From: Clostridia bacterium
GTDB taxonomy: Bacteria > Bacillota > Clostridia > Christensenellales > Aristaeellaceae
DNA: 9,464 bases
Direction of reading: 5' to 3'
Assembly (NCBI GenBank): GCA_017458865.1
Contig: JAFSZW010000121.1
Span: 1-9,464 of the forward strand
The notes beneath the pieces are model-generated. The model ran no database searches. It worked only from the letters and a program-made list of their open reading frames with translations, and was not told the DNA's origin. The stretch's first letter is position 1. The number at the start of each line of letters is the position of its first letter. Shown here piece by piece: positions 5,286-9,464 of this stretch. A program made the position numbers and the translations under genes.

Positions 5286-7457
5286 CTATCTGTCCCAGAA
5301 TGTATAGTGTCCCGGCTTCACATGAAAATGACGGCCGGGAAGGCATACCCGAGTATTAACCGGCGTTTCCAGCTCATACCGGATCGTCTCATCCTTGTAC
5401 ACCCACTGAGCTGTGATCCTGCCGTAACTCGTTTCAAGTTCTGCCCTGAGGCTGCCGACACGCCGGTCCGGATGCGGTTCATACAAGAGCTCTTCAAAAC
5501 CCGGATGCTGCCATTCATGCCGGATTCCTGCAGCCACCTCAAATACCCAGTCAGCGACAGCACCATAGGCATAATGGTTGAATGAGTTCGATCTCCCGTT
5601 CCAGAAACTGCCATCCGGCCGGATACCATCCCAGTGTTCCCACACGGTAGTAGCACCTTTGGTAACCGGATACAACCAGGACGGATATTCCGTGCGAAGC
5701 AGGAGCGACCAGGCAAGCTCATCATATCCGTATCGGCTGAGCACATGGAGCAAGTACGGTGTTCCAATGAATCCGGTCTGGATCGCCACACCGTTCCTGC
5801 GGATCCGCTCAGCAAGATCCGCCGCCACCCGCTCGGGATCATCTGTAAGATCAAATGCAAGCGCGACAACTGCCTCAGTCTGTGTCCTGCAGTCCGGGAA
5901 AGCAGCTTTATAGGCATTTACAACATCTGCATGCAGTTCCCTGTAGCGGCTGACATCACGCCCAATGACCTCGCCTGCCCTGACCAGCAGTCCCGTAGAC
6001 CAGGCATAATAGGCAGATGCAATCAGGTCATCGCGGCTTGCACCCTTATAACTGCCCTCCGGTGCATCCAGTGCGAGCCAGTCGCCAAAGTGGAAGTGGC
6101 CTGTCCAGAGGTTCGGCGTCTCCGTTGCCTTGCCGATAAAGTCCACCCAGGCGCACATGCTGTCAAACTGCTCCCTGAGCACGGCAGGATCCCCGTATGC
6201 CTGGTAAATCTGCCAGGGACAGATGACAGCCGCGTCACCCCAGCCTGCACTGCCAGGTGCCGTCTTGATAATGTCCGGAATGACCTGCCCAACCTCACCC
6301 GTTGCCCGCTGGTCTGCTGCAAGGTCATGCAGCCATTTTCTGAAGAAGCGCTCCACATCATAGAAGTACGATGCTGCTTTTACAAATATCTGCGCATCTC
6401 CTGTCCATCCGAGGCGTTCATCTCGCTGCGGGCAATCTGTCGGGATATCCAGGAAATTTCCGCGCTGACTCCAGACAATATTGGAAAACAGCTGGTTGAG
6501 GATGGGCAGGCCGGATTCCAGTCTGCCCATACGTCGCATGTCGGAATGAACCACCAATGCCGCAAAGTTGTCAGGCACCGGATCCCCCGGCCAGCTGAGC
6601 AGCTTAATATACCGGAAACCGAAAAACGTGAGCTGCGGATGCCAGGTCTGCTCCCCGTCCCTGCAGATATACATAACTCTGGCCCTTGCGCTGCGGTAAT
6701 TGGTATTAAAGAAGTTGCCCTCCTCATCGAGCACCTCACCATGTAGAAAGCACACCTCATCCCCCGCGCTGGCGCCCAGATGAATCTCCACGTATCCGGT
6801 AATCACCTGACCAAAGTCAACAACCGTTTCACCTGCGGGTGTACGGATGATCTCCCTGGGCAGAACGCGCTCTGTCTCCCGGATCTCCTCACCCTCCTGA
6901 GGGATGAGGATGTCCTTTGACCACTCAAGCGCTGCTGCCGGCATCCACAGATCCGGCACAAAGCGCCCATCCACGGTCTCACCGGCATAGATTTCGCTGA
7001 AACGAACCGGGCTCTCCGATACCTCCCATGCTGTATCTGTCTGGATGGTATTCTCGCATCCGTCATTATCGGAAATGATCAGCTCCGCAATCACACCGCA
7101 GGGCTGCGCGCATCGTCTGCGGATCTCCTCTGTCATCACGGCACCCGGCATGGGCGAACGGAACCAGCCCCGTCCGACGGTTACCGTGAGTTCGTTTTCT
7201 GCCTCAAGAAGCGCCGAAACCTCATACGTCTGGAACTGCAGGCGATGCTCATATGAGGTCCAGCCGGGGGCCAGCACATAATCGCTGATCCGCTTTCCGT
7301 TCAGTCTGGCCTCATATACGCCAAGCGCGGTAATCGTGAGCTGCGCGTCTTTTACACTGCCCGGATCCTTCACTGCAAAACGCCTGCGAAAGACCGGACA
7401 GACGTCACCGGATGCATACTGCTCCGGCACTGTTATCCACTGACTGTTCTTAATCAT
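5286..7457 (-). CDS. Alpha-L-rhamnosidase, glycoside hydrolase family 78
   Basis: The 723-residue enzyme hydrolyses terminal alpha-L-rhamnose from glycosides by inversion. Beta-rich accessory domains fill roughly residues 1-310, including GVYEARLNGKRISDYVLAPGWTSY (46-69), followed by an (alpha/alpha)6 catalytic barrel. The signature DCPQRDERLGWTGD (341-354) carries the presumed general acid Glu347 with Asp341 and Asp354 nearby; the presumed general base is Glu607 in VWEHWDG. A small beta domain closes the C-terminus. With no signal peptide it should be cytoplasmic, acting on imported small rhamnosides. It is on the short side for GH78, where 850-1000 residues are common. I start at 7457 because GGAGG (complement 7466-7470) is eight bases upstream; the frame is open to 7571 without a ribosome site. 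No rhamnose catabolic gene or sugar transporter lies in the window. Confidence 0.93.
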   Translation of the reverse strand: MIKNSQWITVPEQYASGDVCPVFRRRFAVKDPGSVKDAQLTITALGVYEARLNGKRISDYVLAPGWTSYEHRLQFQTYEVSALLEAENELTVTVGRGWFRSPMPGAVMTEEIRRRCAQPCGVIAELIISDNDGCENTIQTDTAWEVSESPVRFSEIYAGETVDGRFVPDLWMPAAALEWSKDILIPQEGEEIRETERVLPREIIRTPAGETVVDFGQVITGYVEIHLGASAGDEVCFLHGEVLDEEGNFFNTNYRSARARVMYICRDGEQTWHPQLTFFGFRYIKLLSWPGDPVPDNFAALVVHSDMRRMGRLESGLPILNQLFSNIVWSQRGNFLDIPTDCPQRDERLGWTGDAQIFVKAASYFYDVERFFRKWLHDLAADQRATGEVGQVIPDIIKTAPGSAGWGDAAVICPWQIYQAYGDPAVLREQFDSMCAWVDFIGKATETPNLWTGHFHFGDWLALDAPEGSYKGASRDDLIASAYYAWSTGLLVRAGEVIGRDVSRYRELHADVVNAYKAAFPDCRTQTEAVVALAFDLTDDPERVAADLAERIRRNGVAIQTGFIGTPYLLHVLSRYGYDELAWSLLLRTEYPSWLYPVTKGATTVWEHWDGIRPDGSFWNGRSNSFNHYAYGAVADWVFEVAAGIRHEWQHPGFEELLYEPHPDRRVGSLRAELETSYGRITAQWVYKDETIRYELETPVNTRVCLPGRHFHVKPGHYTFWDR

Positions 7458-7756
7458 ATGCTGTACCTCCATTCCTTCCATATTGTATGGACTGTCGTAA
7501 GAATTGTCTGTTAAACTGAATTCCCGCAGACCTGGTCTGACCCTCACAGACAGCCTGTTCGGATGGGCCATTCAAAGCGTAGCACCACAGTACTTCTGCA
7601 CACGCTTTGATGAGCAGAGGCTGCCAAGCCTCCCAAAGGCTGCCATCCGTCAGGGACACGTTGTCTGGTTCATCGGCGTAATCATCCGCGCCTGTATCCC
7701 TTTTTCTCTTTCACATTGCCGTTTCCGGATTGCTGGATTGCTCCACCTGAACGTCT
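7458..7756. other. Gap between MATE and rhamnosidase genes
   Basis: No terminator with a T-run follows the MATE stop codon on the minus strand, so read-through into the rhamnosidase gene is possible. A TACAAT (complement 7482-7487) close to the rhamnosidase start could be a -10, but no good -35 is seen. AGGCTGCCA is repeated directly at about 7618 and 7637 on the plus strand. I see no convincing catabolite-repression site. A minus-strand open frame of 69 residues here lacks a ribosome site. Confidence 0.4.
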
Positions 7757-9094
7757 TTACAACCGTCCCTTCCGTCTCATATAGAACAGATACAGGAAGC
7801 AGCATGAAATCTGGATGACCGTAGAGCATGGAATTGCAAGCCCGATGTGGAACAACGATACAGGTACCATGCGGCTCATCAGGAAAGATACCGGAATCCG
7901 AATTGCGAACGCGCCAATGATTCCCTGTGCCATCACAAAGCTTGTCTGCCCGAGGCCATTGAAGTACCCGATAAAACAGAACAGGAATGCCGTAAACATG
8001 CAGTCAATGGCATATGCCTTGAGGTACTCCGCAGAGGCCAGGACGACCTCAGGATCATTCGAAAAGATCCCGGTCAGGATTGTCCCACGGAAGAATGCGA
8101 AGAGGAACATGACAACGCCAAAGCATTCAGACGCAATGATGCCGACTTTGAGTGCCTGCCTTGCTCTGTCCGGTTTGGCAGCGCCTATATTCTGGGCGAC
8201 AAACGCGGACATTGACTGCATGAATGCGCTCGGGACGAGCATGATAAACCCGCACACCTTTTCAGCCACACCGATGCCGGCAGATGCCACAAGACCAAGG
8301 CTGTTGACAATCGCCAGGATCACCAGGAAGGAAATGCCCACAAGGAAATCCTGAACAGCGATCGGCAGGCCCAGGATGGTCACCTGTGAAATCAGGCCAG
8401 TGCGCCAGCGGATGTCCGAACGGCTGAACGTGAATGGCAGCGTTTTCCGGCGGATCAGCAGAACGGACAAAACGACGCTCACCAGCTGGGCAAACACTGT
8501 CGCAATGGCTGCGCCGCGCGTCCCCATTTTCAGCACGGCCACCAGCAGCAGATCTCCTGCAATATTGGTCACACAGGCAATCGCAACAGAGATAAGCGGC
8601 GTATTGGAATCGCCGATCCCCCTGAAAACACATCCGATCAGGTTGTATGCCACAATGATGAGCATCCCTGCCCCGCAGATCCGCACATACTGAACGGTAT
8701 CTGTCATCGCCTCTGCCGGTGCGTGCATGATACCTGCCAGCCCGGGTGCACCCAATACAGTCAGGAACGAGAAGACAAGTCCTATCACGCCAAACAGCAG
8801 AATGCTGCTGCCAATCACCTGTCCCGCCTCATCCGCTCTGCCTTCCCCGATCTTCCGGCCGATCAGCACCGTTGCACCCATCGCAAAGCTTGCAACAATG
8901 TTGGTAATGGTCATCATGATCTGAGACCCCGTCGATACGGCGGAAACATCAACGCTTGTGGCAAACTGTCCCACAACCAGCAGATCCACCGCTCCGTACA
9001 TTGCCTGCAGAAAAAGCGCAAGCAATACCGGAAGCATAAAGCGCAGCAGCTTTGATAGAATGCTCCCCTGCGTAAAGTCGCTGTTATTGTTCAT
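7757..9094 (-). CDS. MATE-family efflux transporter
   Basis: The 445-residue inner-membrane protein has about twelve hydrophobic segments in two six-helix bundles, the standard size and layout for MATE antiporters, which export cationic or aromatic compounds using sodium or proton gradients. Family hallmarks are LPVLLALFLQAMYGAVDLLVVG (21-42), FRGIGDSNTPL (157-167) in the first bundle, the second-bundle counterpart YFNGLGQTSFVM (377-388), and AFVAQNIGAAKPDRA (297-311). I place the start at 9094 because AGAGG lies nine bases upstream; ATG codons at 9100 and 9103 crowd that site. The longer open frame to 9175 runs into the structured leader. It follows a ~290-nt leader with a strong promoter, and precedes the rhamnosidase by 299 bases. 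The substrate cannot be read from the sequence. Confidence 0.93.
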   Translation of the reverse strand: MNNNSDFTQGSILSKLLRFMLPVLLALFLQAMYGAVDLLVVGQFATSVDVSAVSTGSQIMMTITNIVASFAMGATVLIGRKIGEGRADEAGQVIGSSILLFGVIGLVFSFLTVLGAPGLAGIMHAPAEAMTDTVQYVRICGAGMLIIVAYNLIGCVFRGIGDSNTPLISVAIACVTNIAGDLLLVAVLKMGTRGAAIATVFAQLVSVVLSVLLIRRKTLPFTFSRSDIRWRTGLISQVTILGLPIAVQDFLVGISFLVILAIVNSLGLVASAGIGVAEKVCGFIMLVPSAFMQSMSAFVAQNIGAAKPDRARQALKVGIIASECFGVVMFLFAFFRGTILTGIFSNDPEVVLASAEYLKAYAIDCMFTAFLFCFIGYFNGLGQTSFVMAQGIIGAFAIRIPVSFLMSRMVPVSLFHIGLAIPCSTVIQISCCFLYLFYMRRKGRL

Positions 9095-9180
9095 CTCCAT
9101 CATCCTCTTTCCAAGCACGGAATGCTCCTGCATTTCAGTCTGTCTGGTTCTAATCCTTAAAACTGACGCCCGCATCTGAT

Positions 9181-9385
9181 GCGCAAATTTGCCTTGCTCC
9201 AGGCTACTGTGAATGCTGTTATCCCTGATCCATCATTCCACAGCATCACGGGAGCCACCTGGCGGCAGCCAAGGCTGATCTCCATGGGCAATACCACAGG
9301 CTGCACACTGGGCAAGAAAACAATGCGAATCCCGTACCGTTGCTCCGGAACAAGAATATTGGTCAGTCTAAAACGGGAATTGCGC
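9181..9385 (-). ncRNA. Structured RNA in the MATE leader, class unknown
   Basis: Read on the minus strand from the predicted start near 9385-9381, this ~205-nt stretch can fold compactly. GCGCAAUU (9385-9378) pairs with AAUUUGCGC (9189-9181, one bulge), so the two ends meet. A 5' domain nests three helices: UCCCGU/ACGGGA (9378-9373 with 9335-9330), ACC/GGU (9363-9361 with 9338-9336), and UUGUU/AGCAA (9353-9349 with 9344-9340) with a CCGG loop. A rod follows: GCCUUG/CAAGGC (9275-9270 with 9196-9191), CCA/UGG, GGCU/AGCC, GUG/CAC and AUGCUGU/ACAGCAU, with a purine-rich 20-base apical loop (9239-9220). The linker (9329-9276) repeats UUGCCCA twice. It could be a riboswitch-like leader or a stand-alone small RNA. 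Hand folding only; no class recognised. Confidence 0.5.
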
Positions 9386-9388
9386 TGA

Positions 9389-9417
9389 ATTGTACACGAA
9401 TTTTGAAAACTGTGCAA
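9389..9417 (-). promoter_or_regulatory. Sigma-A promoter of the MATE leader RNA
   Basis: On the minus strand, TTGCAC (complement 9412-9417), exactly 17 bases, and TACAAT (complement 9389-9394) form a near-consensus promoter. The predicted start near 9382 falls at the first bases of the closing helix of the structured RNA and about 290 bases before the MATE start codon. Confidence 0.75.
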
Positions 9418-9464
9418 GTAACACAAAAGGCGTGGTTATCCAACATATGATCATCATAAATTAC

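Noticed and set aside
5634..6746. A 370-residue plus-strand open frame
   Set aside because: It is antisense to the GH78 catalytic domain, which has intact motifs; it has no ribosome site or recognisable domain.
7450..7659. A 69-residue minus-strand open frame just before the rhamnosidase gene
   Set aside because: It would use GTG without a ribosome site and runs through the region holding the rhamnosidase ribosome site; its composition suggests no domain.
9095..9385. A known riboswitch class, such as the guanidine ykkC type often found near efflux pumps
   Set aside because: The conserved cores I can recall for ykkC, TPP, FMN, cobalamin, Moco, ZTP and THF elements are absent. This is from memory, so a covariance-model search is needed to settle it.
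9179..9388. A 69-residue plus-strand open frame opposite the structured RNA
   Set aside because: No ribosome site precedes its start, no family resemblance is seen, and it lies antisense to a better-supported promoter and RNA fold. It would return only if homologues showed codon-type conservation.
9157..9426. An 89-residue minus-strand open frame through the MATE leader
   Set aside because: Its start lies upstream of the mapped promoter and lacks a ribosome site; the internal ATG codons also lack one. The RNA folding explains the region better.
1..9464. Mobile elements, prophage, CRISPR array or tRNA genes
   Set aside because: No transposase, integrase, regular spaced repeats, terminal inverted repeats or tRNA-like sequence was seen on either strand.

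Overview
The window looks like chromosomal DNA of a low-to-mid GC Bacillota, probably a gut Clostridia- or Erysipelotrichia-type organism. This rests on strong AGGAGG-type ribosome binding sites, consensus sigma-A promoters, short intergenic regions with clean intrinsic terminators, and gene families typical of that phylum (four-CxxC zinc-ribbon protein, YqeY, YnbB-type PLP enzyme, AbrB/SpoVT regulator). The species cannot be fixed from the sequence. I see no integrase, transposase, phage gene, tRNA, rRNA or CRISPR array.

Layout. Left block, minus strand: a 96-residue zinc-ribbon protein (149-439) and yqeY (766-1215), each with its own promoter and terminator. Centre, plus strand: a single-gene von Willebrand factor A protein (1662-2312) ending in a terminator, then a three-gene operon of AbrB-like regulator (2715-2966), methionine gamma-lyase-family PLP enzyme (2956-4233) and EamA-family membrane transporter (4283-5194). 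A near-consensus promoter at 2640-2668 drives the operon and a strong terminator at 5209-5236 closes it. Right block, minus strand and convergent with the operon: a GH78 alpha-L-rhamnosidase (5286-7457) and a MATE-family efflux pump (7757-9094).

How the genes work together. The AbrB-like gene overlaps the PLP-enzyme gene by 11 bases, so the two are probably translationally coupled, and the transporter follows 49 bases later. The simplest reading is a self-regulated unit for making or breaking down a small amino-acid-like compound and moving it across the membrane. The rhamnosidase has no signal peptide and probably trims rhamnose from imported small glycosides. The MATE pump next to it might export a released aglycone, but that link is only inference.

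The most unusual element is the ~290-base leader of the MATE gene. A near-perfect sigma-A promoter (9389-9417, minus) starts an RNA that can fold into a compact ~205-nt structure: a 5' nested hairpin, a long rod-like hairpin, and a stem joining the first transcribed bases to position ~9181. I could not match it to a riboswitch or ncRNA class from memory. It is the best candidate here for an uncharacterised regulatory or stand-alone RNA.
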